From: Halomonas sp. 25-S5
Lineage (GTDB): Bacteria > Pseudomonadota > Gammaproteobacteria > Pseudomonadales > Halomonadaceae
Reading direction: 5' to 3'
Assembly (NCBI RefSeq): GCF_029889845.1
Contig: NZ_JARANV010000008.1
Location: 62,001-126,000 of the forward strand
Length of the DNA: 64,000 nt
Numbering within the stretch: position 1 is the stretch's first letter; every line of letters starts with the position of its first letter. This document shows, piece by piece, positions 1 to 8,242 of the stretch. Position numbers and translations under genes: made by a program. The notes under the pieces are model-generated. The model saw nothing but the letters and a program-made list of their open reading frames with translations. It did not search any database and had not been told where the DNA came from.

Positions 1-787
1 GGGGCAGACCCGCGGTACCAACCATCAGCGACAGTGTGAACAACACCATGTTGAGCTTGTTATCGACGTCGGCCGTGTAGTCACGGAAGCCCAGCGCATT
101 GATCACGTCATCCAGCTTCGCCAGCAGTGGCACACCGGATTCGGTGTGGGTGCTGAACAGGCCAAGACCCGGAATGGGGTTGCCGGTCAGTTCCAGCGAG
201 ATGAACACGGCCGGGATGGTGTAGGCGATGATCAGCACGATGTACTGGGCCACCTGGGTGTAGGTGATGCCCTTCATGCCGCCGAAGACCGCATACAGGA
301 AGACGATGAAGGCCGCGATCCAGATGCCCCAGGTGTTGGAGACCTCCAGGAAGCGGGAGAAGGCCACGCCGGCACCGGTCATCTGGCCGATGACGTAGGT
401 GATGGAGGCGACGACCAGGCAGATGACGGCGACCAGGCGAGCGGTGTTGCTGTAGAAGCGGTCACCGATGAAGTCGGGCACCGTGAACTTGCCGAACTTG
501 CGCAGGTAGGGCGCCAGCAGCATGGCCAGGATGACGTAGCCGCCGGTCCAGCCCATCAGGAAGGTGGAGTTGGCGTAGCCCCCGGAGGCCAGCAAGCCGG
601 CCATGGAGATGAAGGAGGCGGCGGACATCCAGTCGGCGGCCGTGGCCATGCCGTTGGTGATCGGGTGAACGCCGCCACCAGCCACGTAGAAGTCCTTGGT
701 CGAGCCCGCTCGGGCCCAGATCGCGATGCCGATGTAGAGGGCGAAGGAGGCCCCTACGAACAGCAGGTTGATTGCAAACTGACTCAT
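1..787 (-). CDS. Sodium:solute symporter, VC_2705-type (partial, C-terminus beyond window)
   Basis: The first 262 codons read as a polytopic membrane transporter of the sodium:solute symporter (SSS) family. The N-terminal part runs MSQFAINLLFVG, then a glycine-rich stretch with a conserved 'AADWMSAASFISMAG' segment near residues 50-65 that is typical of ActP-like carriers. It starts 6 nt after the DUF4212 gene with a GGAGT ribosome binding site. The pairing with DUF4212 is the known two-subunit arrangement of the VC_2705 subfamily, whose substrates are thought to be acetate or related carboxylates. Substrate is inferred, not visible. The gene runs off the window at position 1, so the C-terminal half is unseen. 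Confidence 0.9.
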   Translation of the reverse strand, partial: MSQFAINLLFVGASFALYIGIAIWARAGSTKDFYVAGGGVHPITNGMATAADWMSAASFISMAGLLASGGYANSTFLMGWTGGYVILAMLLAPYLRKFGKFTVPDFIGDRFYSNTARLVAVICLVVASITYVIGQMTGAGVAFSRFLEVSNTWGIWIAAFIVFLYAVFGGMKGITYTQVAQYIVLIIAYTIPAVFISLELTGNPIPGLGLFSTHTESGVPLLAKLDDVINALGFRDYTADVDNKLNMVLFTLSLMVGTAGLP

Positions 788-793
788 GCTGAC

Positions 794-1054
794 TTACTCC
801 CCGAGTCCGAACTGTTTATCGAGACGGTTCATCTTCCACGCGTAGAAGAAGATGATGCCGATGAAGGTCAGGATCGAACCCTGTTGGGCGAACCAGAAGC
901 CCAGGTCCGTCCCGCCGACGGGAATGCCAGCCAGCAGCGGGCGAAGAAGGATGGCGCAGCCGTAGGACACCAGAGCCCAGACGATCAGGCACCCCGTGAT
1001 CAGGCGTACGTTCGCCTTCCAGTAAGCAGCGGCATTGGCTTTGTCGTCTGCCAT
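794..1054 (-). CDS. DUF4212 small subunit of sodium:solute symporter
   Basis: An 86-residue protein with two hydrophobic segments (about residues 17-37 and 50-70) and a charged C-terminus, matching the DUF4212 family that is encoded next to VC_2705-type symporters. The start MADDKANAAAYW was chosen over an upstream in-frame ATG at 1114 because GGAGAG lies 9 nt before it. It is the first gene of a two-gene operon with the symporter. It is presumed to be an inner-membrane partner of that carrier; its exact role is unknown. Confidence 0.88.
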   Translation of the reverse strand: MADDKANAAAYWKANVRLITGCLIVWALVSYGCAILLRPLLAGIPVGGTDLGFWFAQQGSILTFIGIIFFYAWKMNRLDKQFGLGE

Positions 1055-1586
1055 AGTGTTGCTCTCCACGTGTTGTTCAGGTTGGGAAGTTGCCCAGAGC
1101 GTTGTTGATGTCACTCATCAGGACAGTCGTGTCGACGGAGCCAGCTTGGCCCGCGCAGGCTGGGTCAGCCTGTCATCAGGTTGCCCGCTCCATGTCGAGG
1201 TGCATCGTTGACGCGGGATTGTCCTGCATGGCTCCTGGCCAATAGTGGGCAGCAAACGCCTAAAATAAATCCCAGACTTTCGTATCATGAAAAGATACCG
1301 ATGGAAGGCGTATCCGATAAAAGCTTTTTTATCAGTAGGTTAAAATTGTGCTGCAGGCGAGATGGCGGCGCGGGAGGGGCGTGCATAGGACGATGGTATA
1401 GCCCCGAAATCCGGGGCGGTTAATGCGCGCCCCGGGGTGGTCTTTGACGATGGTATAAGGCCACCCGGATAGGACGATTGTCTAGGTTATTTACTGAAAC
1501 CCGACTTTGCTATCTTGGAGCCTCGCGGGAATCGACGCACAACCTAGCCAGCGGGGTGGTGATCACCGCGCAACGAGGACGGCCCC
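1055..1586. promoter_or_regulatory. Divergent control region between symporter operon and DUF294 gene
   Basis: These 532 bases hold no convincing gene. The central part (about 1260-1345) is much more AT-rich than the surroundings and contains the inverted repeat GTATC-N7-GATAC (1282-1298) and the near-palindrome GATAAAAGCTTTTTTATC (1316-1333). Nearer the DUF294 gene lie three direct copies of a 12-mer: GACGATGGTATA at 1389 and 1446 and GACGATTGTCTA at 1473. They look like regulator half-sites. The regulator is not identifiable from sequence; in related bacteria LuxR/FixJ-type response regulators control acetate symporter genes. Confidence 0.5.
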
Positions 1587-3410
1587 ATGGTCGATGTAGA
1601 ACTCACACAGCCGCCATTCACCTTCCTCGACGAGGAGGGCCGGGAGCGCGTACGCAGCGGCATCGACCTGGCCTACTTCGACCGTGATGAGATCATCCTC
1701 GATGCCGGCCAGCCCGGGGAGTATGTGTTCCTGATCCACAAGGGCGAGGTCGCCGAGCTCGACCCGACCCTGCCCGGCGCCCAGTCACGCATCGGCCACT
1801 ACACCGCCGGTGACCTGTTCGGGGCCATCAGTATCCTCAACGGCAATAGCCGTTATCGCTTCCGGGCCGAGCAGGAGTGTCTCTGCTACCTGCTGCCCAA
1901 GGGCTTGTTCAAGCAGCTCTGCGAGGCCTATCCGGCCTTCTCCGAGTTCTTCCGCCAGCGCCTGGCACAGAAGACCCGGCTGCTCACCGAACGCCGCGCC
2001 GAGGGCGGGGTGACCATGGCCGGCTTCATGCTCGCCCGGGTCGGTGAATGCATGCGCGACCCGCTGCTCGTCGAGGGCACGACCAGCATCGCCGAGGCGG
2101 TCCACACCCTGAACGACAGCCATGCCGACAGCCTGCTGGTGAAGGGCGAGGACGGGTCCGGGATGGTCACCAAGACCGACCTGCTCAATGCCCTGGTGCT
2201 CAAGGGGCTGGCCCATGAGAGCCCGGTGCAGGCGGTGGCCCACTACCAGCTGATCACGGCGACGCCGGGCCAGTACCTGTTCGAGGTGCTGGTCCAGATG
2301 ACCCGCTTCAAGGTGGAGCGGGTGGTGGTGATGGAGGACGTTGCGCCGGTGGGGGTGGTGGAGCTCACCGACGTGCTCAGCTACTTCTCCAGCCGCAGCT
2401 ACGTGGTCAGCCTGCAGGTGGAGCAGGCCAACAGCCTCGAGGCGCTGGCCGCCGCCAGTCGCCGCACCCCGGAACTGGTGCGTGCCCTGATGGCCCAGGG
2501 CGTCAAGCTGCGCTTCGCCATGGGGCTGCTGGCGGCCCTCAACGGACGTATCATGAACAAGGCCTGGGGCTTTCTGATCGACGAGCGCTACCACGCCGAC
2601 AGCTGCCTGATCGTGATGGGCAGCGAAGGGCGTGGCGAGCAGATCCTCAAGACCGATCAGGACAATGGCCTGATACTCGCCGACGACCTGGAGTGGCCCG
2701 ACTGCCATGAGCAGATGCAGCGCCTCACCGAGACGCTGATCGAGCTGGGCTATCCGCCCTGCCCGGGCAACATCATGGTCTCCAACCCGGAATGGGTCGG
2801 CACCGAGACCCAGTGGCGCGGACGCATCGCACAGTGGGCGGCGACCCGCGACGGCGAGAGCCTGATGCGGCTGGCCATCATGCTCGATTCCCACGCCGTG
2901 GCGGGCAACCCGGCTCTGCTCGAGCGGCTGCGCGAGGCACTCTTCGAGCACTGCAGCCGCGACGAGATCCTGCTCTCCTACTTCGCGCGCACGGCACTGC
3001 GCTTCTCCACGCCGCTGACGCTGTTCGGCTCCCTGAAGAAGCCGCAGCACGGCGTCGACATCAAGAAGGGCGGCATCTTCCCGATCGTCCACGGGGTGCG
3101 CACCCTGGCGCTGGAGCGTCGCATCACCGCGACCTCCACCCTGGACCGGCTCGCGGCGCTGGTCGCCGACGGTCGCCTGGAGGAGCGCTTCGCCGAGGAC
3201 CTGGGGGAGGCCCTGTCGCTGTTCACCGAGCTGCGACTGCGCCAGCAGCTCGACCGCCTCGACGGCTCGCAAGGCCGAGGCGAGCAGCCCGATCGGGTGG
3301 TGGTCCAGGAACTCTCCTCGCTGGAGCGGGACCTGCTGCGCGAGGCACTGCATATCGTCAAGGACTTCAAGCAGCGGCTGTCGCACCGCTTCCACCTCGA
3401 GTACTCGTGA
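1587..3410 (+). CDS. cNMP-binding / CBS / DUF294 nucleotidyltransferase-like signalling protein
   Basis: A 607-residue cytosolic protein with a cyclic-nucleotide-binding-like domain (about 20-130), a CBS pair (about 155-275), a GlnD-like nucleotidyltransferase domain and a DUF294 C-terminal helical domain. In the nucleotidyltransferase domain GSEGR (345-349) and TDQDN (356-360) supply the usual G-S and D-x-D type metal site. A GAGGA ribosome binding site precedes the ATG. Proteins of this build are commonly found beside the VC_2705 symporter and a DnaQ-like exonuclease, as here, and probably sense a nucleotide. The catalytic activity and ligand are unproven. It is followed 49 nt later by the exonuclease gene, likely in the same operon. 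Confidence 0.87.
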   Translation: MVDVELTQPPFTFLDEEGRERVRSGIDLAYFDRDEIILDAGQPGEYVFLIHKGEVAELDPTLPGAQSRIGHYTAGDLFGAISILNGNSRYRFRAEQECLCYLLPKGLFKQLCEAYPAFSEFFRQRLAQKTRLLTERRAEGGVTMAGFMLARVGECMRDPLLVEGTTSIAEAVHTLNDSHADSLLVKGEDGSGMVTKTDLLNALVLKGLAHESPVQAVAHYQLITATPGQYLFEVLVQMTRFKVERVVVMEDVAPVGVVELTDVLSYFSSRSYVVSLQVEQANSLEALAAASRRTPELVRALMAQGVKLRFAMGLLAALNGRIMNKAWGFLIDERYHADSCLIVMGSEGRGEQILKTDQDNGLILADDLEWPDCHEQMQRLTETLIELGYPPCPGNIMVSNPEWVGTETQWRGRIAQWAATRDGESLMRLAIMLDSHAVAGNPALLERLREALFEHCSRDEILLSYFARTALRFSTPLTLFGSLKKPQHGVDIKKGGIFPIVHGVRTLALERRITATSTLDRLAALVADGRLEERFAEDLGEALSLFTELRLRQQLDRLDGSQGRGEQPDRVVVQELSSLERDLLREALHIVKDFKQRLSHRFHLEYS

Positions 3411-3459
3411 GCCACGGGCACTCGCTCAGGGAACGACAACGACAACAGGAGGTTCATCC

Positions 3460-4086
3460 ATGCTCAAGGCACTCAGGCGCGCCGCCGATCGTCGACGACA
3501 GGCCCACGGCGACTACGGCTGGCTCTTCTCCCCTTACACCGGGGACGAGATGGTCGCCATCGACTGCGAGACCACCGGGCTCGATACCCGCCACGCCGAG
3601 CTGGTGTCGCTGGCCGCGGTGCGCATCCGCGGTGACCGAGTCCTGACCAGCGATTCGCTCGACCTGCGCCTGGCGAGGCCGGCGAGCCTCTCTGGCGACT
3701 CGATCCGCATCCACGGCCTGCGCGCCATCGACCTGGCCGATGGCGCGGGTGTCGAGGAGGCCCTGGCGCAGTTCCTGGACTTCGTCGGCAACCGCCCGCT
3801 GGTCGGCTGGTGCCTGGACTTCGACCTGGCGATGCTCAACCGCTACCTGCGCCCCCTCTTCGGCTTCGACCTGCCCAATGCCGGCATCGACGTGGCCCAG
3901 ACCTACCAGCGCCAGCTGCGCCGCAGCCATCCCGAGCTGGATGTCCGGCCGCGCTTCGAGCAGGTGGCCGAGCGCCTGGGGGTGCCGGTCATGGGGCGAC
4001 ACACCGCCCTGGGCGATGCCGTCACCACGGCACTCATCCATCTGCGCCTGGCGCGAGGTCCCATGCTGGCGGAACGGCTTTGCTGA
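3460..4086 (+). CDS. DEDDh 3'-5' exonuclease, DnaQ/PolC-epsilon type
   Basis: A 208-residue protein with the exonuclease I motif D35-x-E37 followed by TTGLD, exonuclease II around 'GWCLDFDLAMLN' and exonuclease III 'RHTALGDA' with the His and Asp of the DEDDh class. It has the length of a stand-alone epsilon-like exonuclease, without a polymerase-binding tail that I can recognise. It sits just after the DUF294 gene, the usual neighbour of that signalling protein, suggesting a shared physiological role rather than replication proofreading. The AGGAGG sequence at 3448-3453 gives a good ribosome binding site. Confidence 0.88.
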   Translation: MLKALRRAADRRRQAHGDYGWLFSPYTGDEMVAIDCETTGLDTRHAELVSLAAVRIRGDRVLTSDSLDLRLARPASLSGDSIRIHGLRAIDLADGAGVEEALAQFLDFVGNRPLVGWCLDFDLAMLNRYLRPLFGFDLPNAGIDVAQTYQRQLRRSHPELDVRPRFEQVAERLGVPVMGRHTALGDAVTTALIHLRLARGPMLAERLC

Positions 4087-4177
4087 TCCTCGTGCCCGGG
4101 GTGCGCTTCGCCTGGCCGTGGCGAGGGTGATAGGATAGCGCCCGTCATTTCCAGCCGCCCAGGCAGCGCCCGAGACC

Positions 4178-5098
4178 ATGCAAGACGCCCTGATGTTCGA
4201 CCCCCGTGACACCGCCGCGCCCGATGGCCCGTCCCCCACAGAGCCTGCGTCGACCCTCGAGGGCCTCGATGCCCGAGGCAAGCGCGAGTTCAACAAGCTG
4301 CACAAGCGCCTGCGTCGCCAGGTGGGCAATGCGATCATCGACTACGGCATGATCCATGAGGGTGACCGGGTGATGGTCTGCCTCAGCGGGGGCAAGGACA
4401 GCTACACCCTGCTGGAGATCCTGCGCAACCTGCAGCGCAACGCCCCGGTCAACTTCTCGCTGGTGGCGGTGAACCTCGACCAGAAGCAGCCCGGTTTTCC
4501 GGAACACGTGCTGCCGGCCTACCTGGAGGGCATCGGCGTCGAGTACCATATCCTCGAGCGTGACACCTACTCGGTGGTCAAGGAGAAGACCCCCGAGGGC
4601 AAGACCACCTGCGCGCTCTGCTCGCGGCTGCGGCGGGGCTCGCTCTACGGCTTCGCGGAGGAGATCGGTGCCACCAAGGTGGCGCTGGGCCACCACCGCG
4701 AGGACATCCTCGAGACGCTGTTTCTCAATATGTTCTTCGGCGGCAGCCTCAAGGCGATGCCGCCCAAGCTGCTCTCCGACGATGGCCGCAACATGGTCAT
4801 CCGTCCGCTCGCCTACTGCCGCGAGGCGGACATCGCCGAGTTCGCTCGGCTGATGGACTTCCCGATCATTCCCTGCAACCTCTGCGGCTCTCAGCCCAAC
4901 CTGCAGCGCCAGGTGGTCAAGGAGATGCTGGCCGAGTGGGAGACGACGCATCCCGGCCGTCTCGAGAGCATGTTCAAGGCGGTCACCAACGTAGCGCCCT
5001 CGCAGCTGGCCGACCGCGAGCTCTTCGACTTCGCCGGCCTCGAGGAGAAGCAGGCGCAGAGGCAGGCCGACCGCATCGATATCCATCAGGAGCTGTAA
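4178..5098 (+). CDS. ttcA: tRNA 2-thiocytidine(32) synthetase TtcA
   Basis: A 306-residue PP-loop ATPase that adds the 2-thio group to C32 of certain tRNAs. The ATP-binding SGGKDS loop is at 70-75, and the two CxxC pairs that hold the iron-sulfur cluster are C145-x2-C148 and C233-x2-C236. Length is close to E. coli TtcA. It is convergent with the anr gene; in many gammaproteobacteria ttcA lies near fnr. Its stop codon TAA is also the first part of a heptad repeat array. Confidence 0.96.
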   Translation: MQDALMFDPRDTAAPDGPSPTEPASTLEGLDARGKREFNKLHKRLRRQVGNAIIDYGMIHEGDRVMVCLSGGKDSYTLLEILRNLQRNAPVNFSLVAVNLDQKQPGFPEHVLPAYLEGIGVEYHILERDTYSVVKEKTPEGKTTCALCSRLRRGSLYGFAEEIGATKVALGHHREDILETLFLNMFFGGSLKAMPPKLLSDDGRNMVIRPLAYCREADIAEFARLMDFPIIPCNLCGSQPNLQRQVVKEMLAEWETTHPGRLESMFKAVTNVAPSQLADRELFDFAGLEEKQAQRQADRIDIHQEL

Positions 5099-5206
5099 GC
5101 TTTAAGCCGTAAGCGGCAAGACAATCGAATCGCCCCCGTGACAAGGTCACGGGGGCGATTCGATTCAGGCTGGCTTCGAGCTTCGAGCTTCGAGCTTCGA
5201 GCTTTA
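5096..5206. repeat. Stop-anchored AAGCNNN heptad repeats flanking a terminator (ttcA/anr)
   Basis: From the ttcA stop codon on the plus strand the DNA reads as heptads TAAGCTT, TAAGCCG, TAAGCGG. From the anr stop on the minus strand it reads as TA followed by four exact copies of AAGCTCG (5174-5201). The two arrays point toward each other with a long terminator stem between them. The same architecture recurs at the plsY/tsaD junction. Confidence 0.75.
5123..5165. terminator. Bidirectional terminator-like hairpin between ttcA and anr
   Basis: A perfect 20-bp inverted repeat (5123-5142 and 5146-5165) with a 3-nt loop. The stem has an A/T-rich base and a C5/G5 block. The convergent genes ttcA and anr end on either side, so it can serve both. 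There is no long T run, so factor-independent efficiency is uncertain. Confidence 0.7.
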
Positions 5207-5947
5207 GTGCGCGCCCTCCTCCTCGGCCACTTCGATCAGCGCCGCCAGGTCGAGGATGTTGACCTCGCGACCGGAAACGGCCACCAGTCCCTGTGACTGG
5301 AAGCGGCCCAGGATGCGGCTGACGGTCTCCACGGCCAGCCCCAGGTAGTTGCCGATGTCGGCTCGGGACATGGAGAGCCGGAAGCTGTAGGGGGAGTAGC
5401 CGCGACGGCGGAAGCGGTCGGAGAGGCTGGTGAAGAAGCTGGCCAGGCGCTGGTCGGCGGTCTTGCGTGAGAGCAGCCGCATCATGCGGCGATCGTCGCG
5501 CATCTCCTTGCTCATGCTGCGGTAGAGCTGGCCCCGAAGCTCGGGCAGCGACTCGGAGAGGGCGTCGAGACGGTCGAAGGGAATCTCGCACACCGTGGTG
5601 GTCTCCAGGGCCACGACCGTGCCGGGGTAGCGTTCCTCGGCGATGCCGTCGAGTCCCACCAGTTCGCTGGGCAGGTAGAAGTTGGTGAGTTGGTCCTCGC
5701 CGCTGCCCTCGGTGGTCACCTGCTTGAGGCTGCCGGAGCGCACCGCGAAGACGCTGGTGAAGGAGCTGCCTTGGCGGAACAGCGACTCGCCCTTCTTGAG
5801 CGGCGCCCGACGCCGGATGATGGCGTCGAACTGGTCCATGTCCTGAACCTCGAGCGCCAGGGGCAGGCAGAGCGAGCTCAGGCTGCACGTCTGGCAGCGG
5901 GTCTCGTTCAGCAATGAACGGCACCTACCGGTCGCGGTGTCGGGCAT
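5204..5947 (-). CDS. anr: Anr/FNR oxygen-sensing transcriptional regulator
   Basis: A 247-residue CRP/FNR-family regulator that binds a [4Fe-4S] cluster and activates genes under low oxygen. With the start at 5947 the N-terminal cysteines are C18, C21 and C27 (C-x2-C-x5-C), and the fourth ligand is C120, almost the same numbering as E. coli FNR. A C-terminal helix-turn-helix follows, with E-T-V-S-R in the recognition region. I prefer 5947 to the in-frame ATG at 5959 because GGAGGAG lies at ideal distance. The gene lies just downstream of hemN, with cco genes beyond, the same order as in Pseudomonas. Likely targets include hemN, which has an Anr-type box. Confidence 0.95.
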   Translation of the reverse strand: MPDTATGRCRSLLNETRCQTCSLSSLCLPLALEVQDMDQFDAIIRRRAPLKKGESLFRQGSSFTSVFAVRSGSLKQVTTEGSGEDQLTNFYLPSELVGLDGIAEERYPGTVVALETTTVCEIPFDRLDALSESLPELRGQLYRSMSKEMRDDRRMMRLLSRKTADQRLASFFTSLSDRFRRRGYSPYSFRLSMSRADIGNYLGLAVETVSRILGRFQSQGLVAVSGREVNILDLAALIEVAEEEGAH

Positions 5948-5978
5948 GCTCTCCTCCATGAATGATGACTCTCGTCAC

Positions 5979-6007
5979 AGTATGGAGGATTGTCGTCCAC
6001 CGGCAAA
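5979..6007 (-). promoter_or_regulatory. Predicted sigma70 promoter of anr
   Basis: On the minus strand TTTGCC (6007-6002), a 17-bp spacer and CATACT (5984-5979) precede the anr start by about 30 nt. The -10 matches the consensus at 4 to 5 positions and the -35 is weak. No FNR palindrome is visible here, so autoregulation is not supported by this stretch. Confidence 0.5.
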
Positions 6008-6008
6008 G

Positions 6009-6022
6009 CCTCCCTTAGGAGG
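6009..6022 (-). terminator. Short hairpin between hemN and anr
   Basis: CCTCC and GGAGG arms with a 4-nt loop, followed on the minus strand by CTTTGCC. It could weakly terminate hemN transcription just upstream of the anr promoter. The stem is short, so this is tentative. Confidence 0.3.
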
Positions 6023-6063
6023 TACTCCCCCGCGTGAGCGCGAGATGCCATGCGCCGTGCCGG

Positions 6064-7446
6064 TCAGGCGGCACGGGCATCGAAGGCCGCGGCCAGGCGG
6101 TGGACCAGCAGCCGCCCCGCCGGCGTGACCTCGAGACACTGACCGCGCCGCCTCACCAGGCCGTCCCGTTCGGCCGGCGCCAGCCGGGCCAGGGCCTCGT
6201 TCAGGTGTGCTCCGGCATCCAGGTCGAACGCCTGCCCGAGCACGGCCAGGTCCAGGCGCATGTCGCACATCAGGCGCTCGATGGCGCGGGCTCGCAGGCG
6301 GTCGTCATCGGTCAATCGCAGGCCCCGCTCCACCGGCAGGCGACCGGCATCGAGGCGTGCCTCGTAGTCGCCCAGGGCCATGGGGTTGCGGGCGGCGATG
6401 CCGCCCAGCCGGCTGAGCGCACTCACGCCCAGGCCCAGTTGGTCGCCGGCGGGAAGCGCGCTGTAGCCACTCAGGCTGCGCGACATCAGGCCCCGGGCCT
6501 GGGCCGTGGCCAGCGGATCCTCGGGGCGGGCGAAGAGTTCCATGCCGATGTGCACGTAGCCGGCACCGGCAAGCATCGCGAGGGCGGTGTCGAGGATGGC
6601 CAGCTGCTCCCCCGGCGGCGGCAGTTCCTCGGCCCGGATCCGGCGCTGGGCCGTGAAACGCTCGGGCCGGTGGTCGTAGGGGAACAGCGACAGGCGGGCC
6701 GGGGCCATGGCGATCACCTGCTCGAGGGTCTCGGCGAAGCGCTCTCGAGTCTGGCCGGGCAGGCCATACATCAGTTCCAGCCCCAGGGAGCGGAAGCCCA
6801 GCCGATGAGCCTCGTCGATCAGCTGTTCGGTGAGCACTCGGGGCTGGTGGCGGTTGATGGCGCGCTGGACCCGCGGGTCCAGGTCCAGCACCGACAGGCT
6901 CAGGCGGTTGAAGCCCAGGGCCTGGAGATGGCGCAGGGTGAAGACATCGGCGTCCCGGGGGTCGACCTTGATGCTGTAGTCCCGGTGACGCGAGCCCGAC
7001 AGCCCGAAGCGTGCGTCGAGCCGGTCGATCAGGTCGCTCATCTGGTCGAGGGTCAGGAAGGTTGGGGTTCCGCCGCCCCAGTGGAGCTGCGACACCTCCC
7101 GTGAGCCCTCCAGGTGGCGCGAGGTCAGCACCATTTCCCGGTCGAGCCGCGAGAGGTAGGGCTCGGCGCGCCGAGTGCTCTGTTCGGTCACCCGGGTACA
7201 GGCGCAGTGGTGGCAGCTGTGGCGGCAGAAGGGTACGTGCACGTAGAGTGATAGGTCCTGCCCGCTGGCGTTGCTGCGCGCCAGGGCCGCCGTCAGGTCC
7301 GAGTCCGAGAACGCCGTGGTGAAGCTGTCGGCGCTGGGGTAGCTGGTGTAGCGCGGCCCACCGGCGCCATGACGGCGCAGCACGCCCGCGTCGCGGATCA
7401 GGGTGGAGCCGCTGGGACGGTCACCGACGACGGCTCGAGCGGACAT
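6064..7446 (-). CDS. hemN: Oxygen-independent coproporphyrinogen III oxidase HemN
   Basis: A radical-SAM enzyme of 460 residues that converts coproporphyrinogen III to protoporphyrinogen IX without oxygen, supplying heme for cbb3 oxidase under microaerobic growth. The cluster motif C-x3-C-x2-C-x-C is at C74, C78, C81 and C83, with 'GGGTPTF' following near residue 124. The N-terminal 'GPRYTSYP' is diagnostic of true HemN rather than HemW-like proteins. An upstream ATG at 7479 has no ribosome binding site and lies upstream of the predicted transcription start; the ATG at 7446 has GGAG 8 nt away, so it was chosen. Confidence 0.94.
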   Translation of the reverse strand: MSARAVVGDRPSGSTLIRDAGVLRRHGAGGPRYTSYPSADSFTTAFSDSDLTAALARSNASGQDLSLYVHVPFCRHSCHHCACTRVTEQSTRRAEPYLSRLDREMVLTSRHLEGSREVSQLHWGGGTPTFLTLDQMSDLIDRLDARFGLSGSRHRDYSIKVDPRDADVFTLRHLQALGFNRLSLSVLDLDPRVQRAINRHQPRVLTEQLIDEAHRLGFRSLGLELMYGLPGQTRERFAETLEQVIAMAPARLSLFPYDHRPERFTAQRRIRAEELPPPGEQLAILDTALAMLAGAGYVHIGMELFARPEDPLATAQARGLMSRSLSGYSALPAGDQLGLGVSALSRLGGIAARNPMALGDYEARLDAGRLPVERGLRLTDDDRLRARAIERLMCDMRLDLAVLGQAFDLDAGAHLNEALARLAPAERDGLVRRRGQCLEVTPAGRLLVHRLAAAFDARAA

Positions 7447-7477
7447 GGAGGGCACTCCGGAGGTTGAACGTGCCTTC

Positions 7478-7519
7478 ATGCTAGCGCCGAGCGCCGGGGA
7501 CCGCGTTGAGCTGCGTCAA
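7478..7519 (-). promoter_or_regulatory. Class II Anr/FNR-dependent promoter of hemN
   Basis: The palindrome TTGAGCTGCGTCAA (7506-7519) has the TTGA-N6-TCAA core of FNR/Anr boxes. Placing its centre at -41.5 puts the transcription start near 7471 and the -10 hexamer at 7483-7478, where the minus strand reads TAGCAT (4 of 6 match to TATAAT). Position, palindrome and -10 agree, so oxygen control of hemN by the nearby Anr is likely. Confidence 0.75.
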
Positions 7520-7543
7520 GCGAAGCGGGAATCGCGTCGGGGG

Positions 7544-8242
7544 TCAGTGGCCCACCGAGGCGCGCAGCAGCGTCCACAGCTGCCAGAGGGCGAAGGCGAT
7601 GATCGACAGCGCGGCCAGCGTCCGGGTGGCCGGGTGGCGGATCAGGGTGCCGAGCTGGCGGGCGGCCAGCCCGGTGGCCAGCAGGGCCGGCAGGGTGCCG
7701 AGGCCGAAGGCACCCATCAGGGCGGCGCCGCGCCAGGGTTCGGCGATGGCCAGGCTCCAGGCGAGCATGGAGTAGACCAGCCCGCAGGGCAGCCAGCCCC
7801 ACACCGCCCCCAGGGCCACCGCCTGGGGCACCTGTACCACCGGCATCAGGCGCCGACCCAGCGGCTCGAGATGCGTCCAGAGCCGGCGCCCCAGGGCCTC
7901 GACTCGCAGCAGCCCCTTCCACCAGTCGGCGATGTAGAGGGCCATCAGGATCAGCATCACCGCGGCCAGGGCCTGGAGAACCAGGCGCGCCTGGGGGGCG
8001 AGGGCGACCAGGGTGCCGAGCCCCGCCACCAGGGCGCCGGCCACCATGTAGCTGGCGATCCGGCCCAGGTTGTAGCCCAGCAGCAGCCCGGAGAGGCGTG
8101 CCGGGCTGCGCATGCTGGGCGGGACGGCGAAGGTCAGGGCGCTCATGATGCCGCCGCACATGCCGATGCAGTGGGCACCACCGAGCAGGCCGAAGACGAA
8201 GGCGGCGGCCAGCGGGGGCAGGTCGAGGCCGGTGGGGTTCAT
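7544..8242 (-). CDS. SafE/TauE-like polytopic membrane protein of the cco cluster
   Basis: A 232-residue integral membrane protein with about six hydrophobic segments. The first helix carries HCIGMCGG (about residues 24-31), and a later helix has 'GWLPCGLVYS'. These are the hallmarks of the COG2836 group (sulfite-exporter-like or DsbD-like), which is regularly encoded after ccoS. Its role is not firmly established; metal or thiol handling for cbb3 assembly is an inference from context and the paired cysteines. It overlaps the ccoS stop by 1 nt. Confidence 0.85.
   Translation of the reverse strand: MNPTGLDLPPLAAAFVFGLLGGAHCIGMCGGIMSALTFAVPPSMRSPARLSGLLLGYNLGRIASYMVAGALVAGLGTLVALAPQARLVLQALAAVMLILMALYIADWWKGLLRVEALGRRLWTHLEPLGRRLMPVVQVPQAVALGAVWGWLPCGLVYSMLAWSLAIAEPWRGAALMGAFGLGTLPALLATGLAARQLGTLIRHPATRTLAALSIIAFALWQLWTLLRASVGH

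Noticed and set aside
1785..3395. A 536-codon minus-strand frame opposite the DUF294 gene
   Set aside because: Antisense shadow of a gene with clear domains and motifs; composition is typical of a shadow frame.
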